Origin: Chara braunii
Lineage: Eukaryota; Streptophyta; Charophyceae; Charales; Characeae
Length of the DNA: 58,388 bases
NCBI GenBank assembly: GCA_003427395.1
Contig: BFEA01000354.1
Span: 940,994 to 999,381 of the forward strand
Direction of reading: 5' to 3'
Position 1 is the first letter of the stretch. Each line of letters begins with the position of its first letter. Below are positions 10,225-21,509 of this stretch, piece after piece. Made by a program: the position numbers and the translations under genes. The notes under the pieces are model-generated. The model was not told the DNA's origin. It saw only the letters and a program-made list of their open reading frames with translations, and did no database searches.

Positions 10225-12016
10225 AATTCAAAATTGAAATCACCATATCCGCGCGCGAGGAGGACGACGCGGGAAAAGAAAATTCTACGCCTATTCGTAT
10301 TCTCATAAAATTCCGAGAGTTTTCCCCAACGCGACGGAGAACATTCACACACAAAAAAAGGACACGTCGAAGTTCCACTTATCCCGGAATTCCCAACTGC
10401 CGGACCCAATTCCCAGTGCGCTCACTAAGGCGCGTGTAAATTCCCGTGTATTTCCTGAATTGCGAAAAGCAGAATTCCAAGAATCAACCAAGCTTTCGAC
10501 AAAATGGGGGCCAAAAACACGGTGCCCAAAATCAAGAAAACAAACGGGGTACTCGTAGGGTCGGTATTGTTCAAGAAAAATTCGAGCCAAAGGGGTACGA
10601 AAGATAGCACACTGAGCACATGTCCGGGGAGTAGTTTGTCACAAACGCCCGCCCAATGAGCGACAGGTGAAAGGCTTTGCCCCAACAGTTAACCCTCTTG
10701 GTTATTTTTTCTGGGAGGATTATTTCCCGAGACGATGAAGAGTCCCCCGACGCAATTTGAACATCGAGGAATCTTTCTGCAGTTTCAGCTGGTACCCTCT
10801 TCATACCCCACTGAAAAGCCAGAGGAAATTGTTTAGGCAAAAAAAAAACATGACTTGTTCCAGTTGACGGCGACTTCTGAAAATTATGCGAAGTCCATCA
10901 GACAACCTTTCAAAGCTTCCAGTGACGGCCTCTTATTGGCGGATATAGCAAAGAGGTCATCTGCGACAGCTTTGACCTTGCTTTCTCTGCCGTTTGGTAG
11001 GCATAGGCCGATTATCTCTGAGTGGCATCTGATGTTACATAACAGCGGTTCTAAATGCAGCACGAACAACAGTGGAGCCAATGGAAAGCCCTAGCGCAAC
11101 GACCTTGTTATTTTGATTTCCTTGGAGATGACTCCCTTGACGCAGACTGAGGTTGTTGAGAAGCCGTATAGCACCTTCACCCACCTGCAGAATGATTCTC
11201 TGAACCTTGCAACCTTCAGGGTAGTAAGAACGAACATCCAGTTGACCCGATCATAGACCTTCTCCAAATTCAGGAGGAGGAAAATCATGTCTTCATCTTC
11301 TATGTCAACTAGTTCCAATGCGTCGATGGTCGTAACGATGTTCTCGAAAATGGAACGGCCTAGATAAAGGCACCCTGATCCCGTTGAACCAGCCCGGGCA
11401 AAAACTTGCTGAGTTTGTTGGCCAGAGTCCTGGCCAACAGTTTGTACACCATATTCAAGGGAGAGACCGATCGCCACTTCCGGACTTCATTGTGATCCCA
11501 TTTCTTAAACAGAAGGGATATGATTCCTCTTCTCATCGATTGTTCAAGTCAGCCTCCTTTGAGAACCTCGTTGAACATCTCAGTCAGGTCTTCCGCTAAA
11601 GAATCCCAGCAGGCTGCAACGAACTCGATTGGCAAGCCATCGTCACCGGGGGCCTTCCCTTAAGCCATGATCTTGATTGTCCGCGCTAACTCCTCCTCAC
11701 TCACTGGTCTATCTAACCAGTGTTTCCCCTCCGCAGAGATTCAAACTGTGAAGTTGTTTCAAAGGGCGAGAGCAGGGACATGTCGTCCTGCATGTCATCA
11801 TATCACCTCCTCGTTGTCATGACGTCTTCGAAGTAGTCTAATGCATACCGACACATCTCTTCATTGGTATTAGCCACCGACAGACCCAACTGGTGAGGGT
11901 GCCCGATTTCTTTCAACTGTAGAGCATGATTTTTGGGGAGTAGCCTCTGCAAGGACTGTTTCATCATCCTATCAGAGGAGACAATGCCTTTAGCTTTCAA
12001 GATCTGGTGTCGGCGC
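10225..12016 (-). pseudogene. LINE-type (non-LTR) reverse transcriptase fragment
   Basis: Read on the minus strand, the typical non-LTR RT order appears: SPLNMVYKLLARTLANKL (about 11430-11490), a 'GRSIFENI' segment, LEKVYDRVNWMFVLTTLKV, then APLLFVLHLEPLL and the catalytic VADD box in KAVADDLFAIS (usually Y/F-A-D-D), followed by a thumb-like part and frames continuing to about 10425. At least four frame changes or stops break it. No endonuclease is seen upstream because the LTR beginning TGTCGG at 12017 cuts it off. No poly-A tail was found at its 3' side. Confidence 0.85.
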
Positions 12017-12026
12017 TGTCGGACCA

Positions 12027-12048
12027 AATACCCTTACAAGGGTATTTG
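12027..12048. promoter_or_regulatory. Terminal palindrome of the LTR family (copy 1)
   Basis: Ten-bp arms AAATACCCTT and AAGGGTATTT are separated by AC and lie 10 nt inside the LTR start. The same feature is seen at 36912, 49579 and, inverted, near 34909-34927. Confidence 0.7.
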
Positions 12049-12704
12049 GCCATGTTTTTACATTCGACACACCAATCCCACCGACTGCCATGACGGAGTT
12101 GGTCTGAACTTGAAAGTGTATGCATTTTCGCGCGACACTTTAAAACTATTTCCTCGACCATTGAGGCCGGGGCGCGCGTTGTTATGACGCGTGCTGTGAT
12201 GGTTAGGATCGGTAGTAATACCCTCCGACCGAAAAGGTCGAAGGGTTGATTAGGTTAGTGTGGTGTCGGGTAGATCTACGACACAGCTTGAGACTTGGAC
12301 CGGTACCTGTCTACCTACCGGTACTAAGCGCCTAAAAATGCCAACTTTGTCTTCTCGAGTACCCGACACGTCTACGTCTACTTGGTGTGGTACCGGCCTA
12401 CCTGCTACTTGAGTGTTTTCTACTACTCTTAAAAGTCGTGAACTTTTTTTTCCCTGTCACTTGAGTATTCTTCCCACTGCAACCCTCAATGCCACGACCA
12501 CGAGTAAGTACCGGCCCTTCGGGCCTTCCGATCAACCAAGTGCCCTTGCGGGACACACACGCACTCGAGCAGACCAGCACTCGGACAAACACGTAGACCA
12601 GAAAGCACGGGCACACGCATGCTTAGAATTGGGCTCGGGCCACTGGCAAACCGAGCCCCAATACTCTATATGTTCCTGAGCGGCTCCTTTTCTAACCGAA
12701 GTAG

Positions 12705-12875
12705 GAACTAACTCAGTAGATTTGGGTGCTGATTATTAAGCAACAGACTCAAGGATCAAATCTGCCCGATCCTGAGCTAGCTCCTTTTGACAAGGAGCTA
12801 CGCTTTTTGTTTCACCCGGTTTCGGATGGCCAGGGTTTGAACCCATGACCTCCTTCTCTCACGCATGTTACAGTT
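12705..12875. ncRNA. tRNA-like/Pol III-like segment (copy 1, degraded)
   Basis: This is homologous to the cleaner copy at 50288-50374. A GGAACTAACTCAG arm pairs with CTGAGCTAGCTCC with two mismatches. The B-box-like GGATCAAATC lies between them. On the other strand a tRNA-type B box, GGGTTCAAACCC, is seen at about 12830-12845. Confidence 0.35.
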
Positions 12876-13439
12876 AGTCCAATGTAACGGGGCCGTTACA
12901 CTTGGCACAACGAAGTAAGTTAGTTGTTTTTCTTTATTTCCTAAGTTATTTATTGATTTCGTTTGTTATGGTTAGATTCTTCGTGTATTTATTTCCATGG
13001 TAATTCTTATTATTTAATAATTTTCTTTTCATACTCATACGATAGATTCGTGTTAATGAATCTGTGGCCCGATTACTTTCAGATACAGTCTCATTGAGCC
13101 TAGCCCGCTCGATACCCGGCTCCCGACCTCGGGGTCTGACAAAGAAAAAAAGAAACCTCGAGCAGAGTTGAGGAGAAAGTGACGTCGAAGGTGGAAGAAG
13201 TGTGCACAGAGATTGAGGGAGCGGACTTATGGTGAAAGGAAGCAGGTGCGAAGGAGGTAGTAAGCAAAGAGGAAGAGGGCACACGCGTTAGAAAGAGGAG
13301 TACGGGCGCGAAGCGGGGATACACGCAGACTGAGCAAGGGGGGTGGCAATCACGACAAGGAAAGCTGACCATGCATGATGATGGAGGTGGTGACGGAGTA
13401 AAGACATAGCAGAACAGAAGAAAGCAACGTGAAAAGGGA

Positions 13440-13510
13440 TAGCGAGAAAAAAGAAGAAGGAGAAGAAGAAGAAGGAAGAAGAAGAAGGAGAATAAGAGGA
13501 GGAGAGAAAG
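13440..13510 (+). repeat. GAA/GAAGA-rich tract
   Basis: This purine tract corresponds to the GAA tracts at about 38560 and 51230 in the other LTR copies. Confidence 0.8.
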
Positions 13511-14438
13511 AGTGAGGGAGGCGTACCTGACCGTGCGGTTGGTAGTTGCACGGAAAAGAGGGAACGCAGGTGGCTGTGCCTTTGCATCCGTACGACTAAT
13601 GAAATGAGCGTTTGTGCCTACTAACTTCCCCGTGTCGTGGTCTCGGTAAGCTACGCATTGTGGCGGATCGGGCCGCGCTGGCAGAAGAAGGGTGCATCGA
13701 ACCATAAAACAACGTCTACAACGACGAGGACGAGGAGAGAGACGACAGGTAAGTCTCCAATCCCGTAGGATGACTCTCACACTACTTTTAACGATAGGAT
13801 AGGTAGAATAGAATGAATCTACTGCTAAAATACGAATATGCACATTACTACCCCTTACGTATGAATGTGTGTATATGCGACAATCGCACAACGGACTTCA
13901 TAATACTCCCATAGGTAGGATAAACAAAATCGAAGGAATCTACCGCTAAAACATGGAAGTATACACTGCCATAAATGATTGTTTTGTCGTGTGTGTGTGT
14001 TTGGGTATGGGTGTATAAGTGTGTGTGTATCTGTGTGTATAAGACGGGGGAAAGGATCATATAATAAGAAGAGAAATGTGAAGAGAAAGAAGGGAAACTG
14101 ACTTGTCCAGATGCCCATGGTCGTCGCCACTACCGTGTGTGTTTCCCTTTAAAAAAGCAACCTTACTCCTTCTATATGTATGAGACCGAAAAGATAGGAT
14201 GCATACATCTGTTATCTCCAATATCATTATTATTATTATGATTATAAATATGGTTATTTTATTATCGTTTAGTTCATAATACTATTATTGTTTTATTTAA
14301 TATCGTGCCTTCATCTTGACGGTAAGTATGACTATGTACATTCAAAAAGGAGAAACGAAAGGGATGATGCACGTGAGGGGAGATGAGGACACAAGCACTC
14401 AAGAAAAGGAACGAGAGCGGAAGGAGAAGCAAGAACGC

Positions 14439-14519
14439 CAGGAAGAAGAAGAAGAAGAAGAAGAAGAAGAAGAAGCAGAAGAAGAAGAAGAAGAAAGAAG
14501 AAGAAGAAGAAGGAGAGGA
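14439..14519 (+). repeat. (GAA)n microsatellite
   Basis: About 80 bp of AGA/GAA triplets; the glutamate- or lysine-rich open frames over it are spurious. Confidence 0.95.
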
Positions 14520-14995
14520 GGATGACAATCGAATAAGAGTTGCTTACTCCGACTTACCTACGGAATGAAGAGTTCAACCTCCGGATGAGTCACCCCTCGT
14601 GACCATGAAGGCACCTGGTCGAAAAGGTGGTCATTCGTTATCGTCATTTTATCTATTAAAAAAAAAAAGGGCACAAAACTGATTAGCGGGAATAAAAGAA
14701 GAGAGTGGGATATTAACGTCTGATGAGAGTGATGAGGTACGTACCTGGTGCATACAGAGAGGACGACCATGGTGTTGATATCATGTACGTAGGTCATCGA
14801 GAGTCGAAGTGAGCCTGTTGCATGAACACAGTTGAAGGTAGGATGGTCGAGTAGGGTAGGCTAGGTGTTGGACACAGACAGGGGGGGGGGCAAACTTTTG
14901 ATACTGTTTGTACGAAACTACTTGAACATTCGTGTGATTTCGCAACTTAGCTTTCTATATATCATTCATACTCATATGTTGTTGTTGTTATTAAT

Positions 14996-15054
14996 GATAA
15001 TAATAATATTATTATTATTATTGTTATATTATTATTATTATTATTGTTATATTA

Positions 15055-15147
<93 letters not shown>
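14996..15147 (+). repeat. (ATT)n microsatellite
   Basis: An imperfect then perfect TTA/ATT triplet tract of about 150 bp. It lies in LTR copy 1. Confidence 0.95.
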
Positions 15148-15148
<1 letters not shown>

Positions 15149-17189
15149 AGCAAATTTATCTTACCAAGATCCGCCGCTTACCATATATGAGGGCGGGGCG
15201 AAGATTGGTAGGATGTGTAATGCCTCCGCCAATGGCATCATGAGGATGGGCCTTTCATCCGCCCAGCTCATTGGGATGCACACTCCTGCCTGTCGTGTCC
15301 CCATGCTATGGTCTCCGCATGATGCACATTGACGGATAGTGTTGCATTCGCGTGCAGCAGACTCTGTTGGCAGGCGACGACGGCGAAGCAGAGAGAGAGA
15401 GAGAGAGACAGACAAACAGACAGGGTAAACAGAGAAAGTGACGGCAGACGGACAAACATATAAGGACATACAGACACAGTAACGCACACGGGCACAGTGA
15501 CATACACAGAGACACACAAAGAGAGAGAGAGAGAGACATAGAGATAGGGAATGAGAGAGAAGGTCATATCGGGGTGACATGCATGGTGGTCTTCAGGTGT
15601 ATGTTGCATCTGTGTGGGGATCGAGGTTGCGAGTGAATCAGGGGCTTACCTGGGAGGCGATTACCATCACAAGCAGGGTTGTAAATAAACTAGCTAGGAT
15701 CTGCTAATTATAGTCTGGGCGCCGAGCGCCAAATAGGGGGATCGATATTGGTTTATTGGTGACGATGATAAGACTATTTTAACATTGTCATTTGTGAAGC
15801 TCTACTGTGTTCTCATTTGGTGTGTATCGAGTTGCAATGCTGCTCTTGGTTCGAGGCCACGATCATCTGTTTTCATATGTATGATGCGGCTTGGCTTGAA
15901 TGTGATTCGTAATCTGGAATCTGTCATTTCGTTATTGCTCGTCTTCCTCGCGTAATAAGTACGCAAGAGGAAGAAGAGGTAGGAGGAGGAAAGACGAAGG
16001 GGAAAAGATAGACACAGACAAACAGACAGAAGCAAACAGACAGACGGACAAATAAACAATCTAACCCATAGATACAGACAGACGGACAAGTGGAAAGGCA
16101 GACACAGGAAAAGAGAGAGAGAGTTGATGTTGGGACTTGGTGACATTTGGACATCGTCCAGTCCAAAGGCATTACGACTTGACATGGCATAAGCGACGAC
16201 TTTGGGGGATACATTGAAAACCGGGTTCATCAGGCTACTGTGACTGATCCTCCTTATATTCCTTTTCGTCGTTCGTCTTTTCCTGAGTAATGATGTGTGT
16301 GGTTAAGTCAAACCTCGGTACTTCAGTCTTCAGTTGTGCTATCTCTGTATTGTCTCAAAAAGGTTGGTCCTCGGTTCTGATCGATGTTAACTAAGCATGA
16401 GGCAGAGGTGGAAGTTGGTGGCTATAACCGTAGCTAGGGTAGACGTAGAAGAAGAGCATGAGTATTCAGGAAGCAAGGGAGAGAAAGAAAAAGGGAGAGA
16501 AGGAGGGAAAGCAGATACGTACCTGGTATGAAAAGAAGGTCGGTTTTGGTGTTGACACTATGCGCAGAGTTTTCAAAGGCGAAGTGATCTTCGTTGCACA
16601 TACGTAGCTAGGAGAAGGCTGGATAATGTAGGCAGGACGTTGGGCGTCATACGGCAAGAACAACAAATGCTGCATTTATGAGGCCTGAGAGCCTGAAACT
16701 TGGTTCATGATTCTGCTGATTTACTTTTATGCAGATGAAAATTTGGTGTGATTGTACTATCCACGACTATCCAAACTTCCTTAAGATTGCAGTCTGTTTT
16801 TTTATATACGGCTCCCACTCATTGTCAGCACACTTCTTATAAATTGTAATCATGCTAATTTGTTATATTTTTCTTATTCACTGTTATTATTAAGATTAGT
16901 TTTTGTTATTATTAATGTTATTATTTTCAGTGTTGTCAACTAATACAGATTCACCCAAGCAGGAGACTGATACAGTCGTCGGGGCTCGATCCCTAACTCT
17001 GTGTGTAGTACATTGTGGTTCATGTGAGTTGGAACCATGACCTGCCCCTGAAAGATGTCTGTTTTGGGACCGTTGTACATCTGAGGGTCGCGCTAGTTGA
17101 TCTGATTGATCTGTGTCGTAGCGGTCATAGGCAGAAAGGGGGGGGGGTCAAATTGGTCCGCAACTAATAAAGTATTGAGGGTTCATATA

Positions 17190-17227
17190 GACTAGACTAG
17201 AACATTCTATAGTTGTCTAGTCTAGTC
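17190..17227. repeat. Perfect 12-bp inverted repeat
   Basis: GACTAGACTAGA (17190-17201) pairs with TCTAGTCTAGTC (17216-17227) around a 14-nt loop. Each arm is itself a direct repeat of CTAGA/TCTAG. It has no counterpart in the other LTRs. Confidence 0.8.
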
Positions 17228-17832
17228 CTTAGTAGGTCTTAGGGAAGAGTTTGCAGGCAAGCAGTCAAGAGAGCAGTCCTACCCAGTCTAAGGAACAACC
17301 CCTGGTCTCGTGTCTACATATCCTAGTCAACCAATACCATGTGAGACTGTGCACATTTCGGACCCATGAAAAAAGGGGCAGGCCTTTTGACGAATCAGAA
17401 GCAATAATAAAGGAGCAGCACCAATTCATCCTGCCTGTGAGCCGTGTAGAAGTTTCGTCGGAGTGTCTTGTGTTACGGAGGTTGCAAGTGTTCGACGACG
17501 ACGAAGAGAGCTAAGAACATAAAGAAAGTTAATGCCGATAGTTAATGGTAGAAGGTAGGAGACAGCCATAGCTGCCAGATAGGAGGTGAGTATGAGTGTG
17601 AGTTCAGACGATGCGTGTATGTGACAACCAAGAGAGGACAAAGTACATGCGTCTGTGTGAATAAGTTGTTGATGAATAAAAGTGATTGGGTAGAAACTTT
17701 TGTTTGACACTACGCCCCATAGTTGTTTTGAATTAAATCCGGACTGTGTTCATGACGAGGCTCATATCTCCGAGTTTTGTGTGGGTATTTTACGTCAAAT
17801 CAAAAGACGTTATTCTATCAATTATCATTTCC

Positions 17833-17833
<1 letters not shown>

Positions 17834-17897
<64 letters not shown>

Positions 17898-17922
17898 CAT
17901 CATCATCATCATCATCATCATT
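17834..17922 (+). repeat. (ATT)n-(ATC)n compound microsatellite
   Basis: About 64 bp of ATT is followed by about 25 bp of ATC. Confidence 0.95.
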
Positions 17923-18838
17923 GAGGTTATTGATATTATTGATAATCCCAACAACATAGGGGAGGGTCGAAAATGGAAAGGAATCCAGGGAAGGAGTCAT
18001 TGCAAACAAACAACTAGATCTACCTCCTCTGACCTCATTTTTTTTCCCTATATCTAAACCCCTTACGCACCAATGCTTCTAAAACAATGGTTGTAAGATA
18101 TTAGTATTAAATGGCTCTGGGAGAGAGTTTTATCCTGAGGAACTTCAGATCCTTTTTTGCTCAGTTTAGACATACCCAAGTCATAGGACGATTGCGGGAG
18201 CTCTGCCAAAGTTCATGCGAAACTCTGGAGGCAGAGAACAGTAAGGTACGGACACTTATGCCTAACCCATAAACATTTAATTTATAACCTTCGGATAATT
18301 GTCTATGGTTGTATTAACAAAAAAAATACTTTAAGTCAGAATTTTCTTCAAGACTAAACTCAAGGCAAGAGTGAGTGTCTGTATAAAGAAAGAAAAACAT
18401 GAATAAAAACCTTGGCTGGATTTGACTAACTGTTGCTGAAAAACATAGCGAGAACGAGAAGTTCCGAGTAACTGTCTCGCTATGCGAATTTTCTTTTGGG
18501 ATGTGACCGCAAGGGAATCGACTCCGTGCAGTCTCCCCTTTCCTAATAGACCACCTGACAAATGATAAAGGGGTTCACAGTGGATTGAAGATTTGTGCAT
18601 GTTGTGGTCGGATACTGAAATGATGAAATGCATCGACTTATTCTTGTTCCACAATGACTTAAACCTACATCCTCTTGAAATCCGAAGTTAACACAGTCTG
18701 AGGATCAGGCGGAAGGTCTTTTAATCATGGGGTACATGTCTCGTATGACCTACCCGCATAATCTTAAAGACTTTCAAGTGACCCATGACTCAAGAGGCGT
18801 CAAAAGAGACGGCCAATGTCGTCAGAAAAACTTGTAAG

Positions 18839-19633
18839 AGCGATAGGAGAAGCGAGGCTCCGAGAAGCTTACCCTATCGCAATAATGACACGTACGGTGA
18901 TAAGAGAAGCGAGGCTCCGAGAAACCTGCCTTATCACCAACCAGCCGTGCGTCAGTACAAGTAAGCGATAGGAGGAGCGAGGCTCCGAGAAGCCTGCCCT
19001 ATCGCAATAATGGTAAGTACGGTGATAAGAGAAGCGAGACTCCGAAAAACTTGCCTTATCACCAACCAGTTGTGCATTATTACAAGTAAGCGATAGGAGG
19101 AGCGAGGCTTCGAGAAGTCTGCCCTATCGCAATAATGGCACGTACGGTGATAAGAGAAGCGAGGCTCCGAGAAGCCTGTCTTATCATCAACCAGCCATGC
19201 GTTAGTACAAGTAAGCGATAGGAGGAGCGAAGCTCCGAGAAGTCTGCCCTATCGCAATAATGACACGTACGCTGATAAGAGAAGCGAGGCTCCAATAAGC
19301 CTGCCTTATCACCAACCAGTCGTGCGTTAGGACAAGTAAGCGATAGGAGCGAGGCTCCGAGAAGCCTGCCTTATCACAATAATAGCATGAAGTGGTGATA
19401 AGAAAAGCGAGGCTCTGAGAAGTCTGTCTTATCGCCAACCAGTCATGCATCAAAACAAGTGATAGGAGGAGCGAAACCTTTTAAGATTTGCCGTATCGCT
19501 TGGGTTGCACAGGTAAGGGAAGTGGTGATAAGAGAAGCAAGGCTCCGAGAAGCCTGCCTTATTGCCCGCCACATGTGCTTCCATATCAAATAGTGATAGG
19601 AAAAGCAAGGCCTCACAAAGTCTGCCCTATCAC
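18839..19633 (+). repeat. LTR hairpin array, 13 units (copy 1)
   Basis: About 13 palindromic units of ~40 nt are separated by ~16- and ~28-nt spacers, mostly alternating two types in a ~123-bp higher-order period. One type has outer arms GCGATAGG/CCTATCGC (e.g. 18965-18972 with 18998-19005) and the other GTGATAAG/CTTATCAC (18897-18904 with 18930-18937). The last unit uses GTGATAGG/CCTATCAC (19593-19600 with 19626-19633). An inner AGGCT/AGCCT stem encloses CCGAGA. Outer arms change together, preserving pairing. The unit at about 19340 is a hybrid of both types and mispairs. Confidence 0.85.
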
Positions 19634-20814
19634 GAACAGACGGCCAGTAAAAGATGGGTAGATCCCAAACGGTCTACCATACTATTATTAACCTCCTCAA
19701 TAAACTTGGATCAACCCATTACTGGTCATTGCTGACAGACTACTTCTGATTCTATTAACGTGAAGATGGTGTGATCTTGACCCTGAGAAACTCGTCCCTT
19801 CATCTCAAAACTTCTGATTTGATTCCTATCATATGACTCCTTTCAAAGATGGATTGACGATGTTGCTTATGCTTGCCAAAACCAAGAATGTAACTTTGGT
19901 AAACGGTCCTCAAAAGAAATTTGTGTAGGATCACTGGGTCGGATAAACTGGGAATGAACTATTGTTCATTGCCGAAACCACAAAGCAACAATTTGGCAAT
20001 TAGATAAGGGTAGAGGCTAGACAGTGGGTCACCGACAAGAGTTGAGCTCTAGGTCGCTAATCTAGAAGGAATCTCCTAGATCCCAATAGGAAAGGGGGAT
20101 GTTAAATTTCTTTCGGGTTGTGTTGTGCCTACAGGTTTCCATCACTCTTGAAGAAAAATTATGGAAGAAAACTCGTAAGGAACTCCAATTTTGTTATCAT
20201 TGGATAACAGCTCAGTAGAATTCCGACTCAACTTCCACATGGCTTAATACCCACACCTAAGACAAAATCAAGAAGGGAACGGACGAATCTTCCCCTGAAT
20301 CTAAGCCTGAAATGTCCTGGTCACTCTCCAAGTTTTTTTTTAAAGTGAGGGGGCTGGGCAAGAAGAGTCAGGAGTAGGAAGAGGTGTTGTTTCAAGGTTT
20401 TTGAGCGTGAGGGACTTGTTATGAATGGGTTAAAGGTTGACGCTTGTAGTGCATTATGTGTCTGCATTTGTATGCGTGTATGTGACTTCCTTGCATTGGC
20501 ACAGGTGTTTGGGCCGTGATTGTCTTCTGAACTTGAGTGGTCATCTGGGATATTTGGACAGGGTACACCACAATTGTGAAAGTGAGGTCCACCGCTCATT
20601 CGCTCCCCTGTTATATACATATATGCTTAATATACCTATCAACAAGGTTATGTTCTGGCTTAAGCTTAGGCAGGTTATTGTCTAGGGTTCTGTTGAGATC
20701 ATGGGGAAATGATAAAATTACAGAAGAGGATAGGCATTAGCATAACTTATATAGTCAACAAGGAACGTAGACTCGTTGTCATAAGTAGTTAAGCGTGGAA
20801 GACTGTCCAAAAGG

Positions 20815-21215
20815 GTTGATCTGATTAGGTAGTTGGTCCGAGGAAGTTAGCCCCTAGGTACACGAATACGGGTCAGTCTTAAGGCGTTCTACCGCGCGTA
20901 TGCCTATGCTACGACGATCGAGAAAATGTCCTTGGTTGACCTACCTTTGCGATTGCATGTGAAAGCCTTCGCATGTGGGTCAGTAGCTCAACAGGGATAC
21001 GCCCACCTAAGGGATGGTGACAGCTCCCGCAGGTGGAGGTAAGATGTACCTCGCAGGATCTCAAACCTGTCGTAGGGATCCGCAAGAGGTATAGCACTCG
21101 CGCACGGTCGGAGTGGTGTTCAACTAAGGTGACTTAAGACTTCTGTCTGATGCGACTGTGAGGTCCGACACAAGAATTGCTTTTACGTTTGGGTGTGGGA
21201 CCGTCGTGCGCGATA
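20815..21215 (+). repeat. Conserved LTR 3'-terminal domain (copy 1)
   Basis: About 400 bp are also present at 36300-36724, 43555-43974, 56195-56619 and, inverted, at about 27993-28350. It contains GTCAGTAGCTCAACAGGGAT, an A-box-like core, and ends near GGTCCGACA, the exact reverse complement of the LTR start TGTCGGACC, followed by about 50 nt before the PBS. Confidence 0.75.
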
Positions 21216-21217
21216 GG

Positions 21218-21237
21218 TGGCGTCGTTGCCAGGGATC
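21218..21237 (+). promoter_or_regulatory. Primer-binding site, tRNA-Asp type
   Basis: TGGCGTCGTTGCCAGGGATC lies two bases after the LTR end. It closely resembles TGGCGCCGTTGCCGGGGA, the tRNA-Asp PBS of many plant Ty3/gypsy elements, with two or three changes. It would prime minus-strand DNA synthesis. Confidence 0.75.
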
Positions 21238-21509
21238 TCGCTTCCTAGCCGAGGTCATTAGTGAATGGACTCGGGTATGGTAAGTAGATGATCTAGGCAA
21301 AATGACAATTAAAGCTCTTACTATTGTAAAATTCGACCAAGGGTTGTGAGGAGTGAACAGGTAGTACAAGTAAGGCCATTGTCGGCAAGGACTGGTGACA
21401 CCCTTGGGAGTGAAAGGAGAGATAGTCCATTGACAGTAACTTAATGTTATCAAAAATCTTTCAAAAATCTGGAATGCTAGGTCAGTTAACTCCTAATAAG
21501 AATATATTC

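Larger units (their letters stand above)
12017..21215 (+). repeat. 5' LTR of element 2 (about 9.2 kb)
   Basis: It starts TGTCGGACC like the LTRs at 36902 and 49569 and shares blocks with them in the same order: the palindrome, the tRNA-like hairpin, the 'TAGATTCG...GAATCTG' stretch (about 13045), GAA tract, spliced-exon-like segments (13530-13890, 15650-15740), hairpin array (18839-19633), and the terminal domain with GGTCCGACA at about 21156-21164. It ends GCGCGATA just before the PBS. The part at about 16000-18700 has no counterpart that I can place in the other LTRs and may include an insertion. Open frames inside it look random. Confidence 0.6.

Noticed and set aside
14713-14745. CTGATGAG as another hammerhead core
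   Set aside because: No GAAA box or stem II follows at the right distance.
18839-19633. CRISPR array
   Set aside because: Repeats are palindromic and regularly spaced, but the spacers are themselves repeated (two alternating spacer types), no cas genes exist, and the context is a eukaryotic LTR.
20321-20740. Short frames near 20.3-20.7 kb
   Set aside because: Small, overlapping on both strands, inside LTR sequence, no domain.
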